A stretch of DNA of 5,065 nt, taken from contig JAUYFR010000085.1 in the NCBI GenBank assembly GCA_030690855.1, positions 1-5,065 of the forward strand, written 5' to 3'. The translations under genes were made by a program, and so were the position numbers. This DNA comes from Gallionellaceae bacterium. GTDB taxonomy: Bacteria > Pseudomonadota > Gammaproteobacteria > Burkholderiales > Gallionellaceae. Below, piece after piece: positions 4,991-5,065 of this stretch (position 1 is the stretch's first letter; each line of letters starts with the position of its first letter). Under the pieces are notes generated by a model that saw nothing but the letters and a program-made list of their open reading frames with translations, searched no databases and had not been told where the DNA came from.

Positions 4991-5065
4991 CCTTCCCGAT
5001 TGCGGACAGTCGCGACCTCACCCTATTGTTAAGGGTTGTCAGATGCCTGCCCTCAAACGCAGCCC
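4971..5065 (-). CDS. C-terminal end of an unidentified protein, cut by the window edge
   Basis: An open minus-strand frame enters from the right edge and ends at TGA (4973-4971). The 30 visible residues include EGRHLTTLNNRVRSRLSAIG and end KVFQMAH. The RSRLSAIGK stretch is faintly like the N-terminal SAM-like domain of tyrosine recombinases (RRLSAIGKAH...). If so, the protein would stop far before its catalytic domain and be a fragment. This is a weak resemblance; the rest of the gene is outside the window. Confidence 0.35.
   Translation of the reverse strand, partial: AAFEGRHLTTLNNRVRSRLSAIGKVFQMAH

Overview
The window looks like a stretch of chromosome, possibly lightly genomic-island in character, from a moderate-GC Gram-negative bacterium. 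A beta- or gammaproteobacterium is most likely. The reasons are the HU-type nucleoid protein, a YjfB-family motility-associated protein, a proteobacterial-style UmuC C-terminus and E. coli-like promoter boxes. The exact taxon cannot be fixed from this sequence. There are no rRNA, tRNA or CRISPR features and no intact mobile element.

Layout. Positions 151-3030 are all read on the minus strand. From right to left they hold: a truncated umuC tail (about 2605-3009), an HU DNA-binding protein with its own promoter and intrinsic terminator (2224-2508), a small winged-helix protein (1896-2156), a GIY-YIG-like protein (1544-1870), a YjfB-family motility-associated protein (1036-1233), and a tight two-gene unit of a MazG-like nucleotide pyrophosphohydrolase and a YkgJ-type cysteine-cluster protein (564-893 and 151-555). 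Positions 1-150 hold no supportable gene.

The plus strand carries one clear two-gene operon (3243-4404). It encodes an XRE-type helix-turn-helix protein and, overlapping it by 8 bases, an AbiEii/AbiGii-type nucleotidyltransferase. This is a toxin-antitoxin or abortive-infection-like module. Its promoter overlaps a perfect 9+9 inverted repeat, a good candidate autoregulatory operator. The predicted transcription start falls at, or one base before, the antitoxin ATG, and there is no Shine-Dalgarno, so the antitoxin mRNA may be leaderless.

The module lies next to a genetic scar. The UmuC reading frame is cut off at about position 3010. There it meets a different piece of DNA that carries a TetR-type palindrome between minus-strand promoter boxes and what looks like the first 16 codons of another, out-of-frame gene. 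This suggests that recombination removed most of umuC (and any umuD) near where the toxin-antitoxin pair now sits.

Positions 4405-5065 are gene-poor. They contain only very small reading frames, short palindromes, an imperfect direct repeat, and the C-terminal end of an unidentified minus-strand protein running off the right edge. No wholly new system is evident. The most interesting items are the XRE/AbiEii operon with its operator and possibly leaderless start, the umuC scar, and the HU / winged-helix / GIY-YIG cluster.
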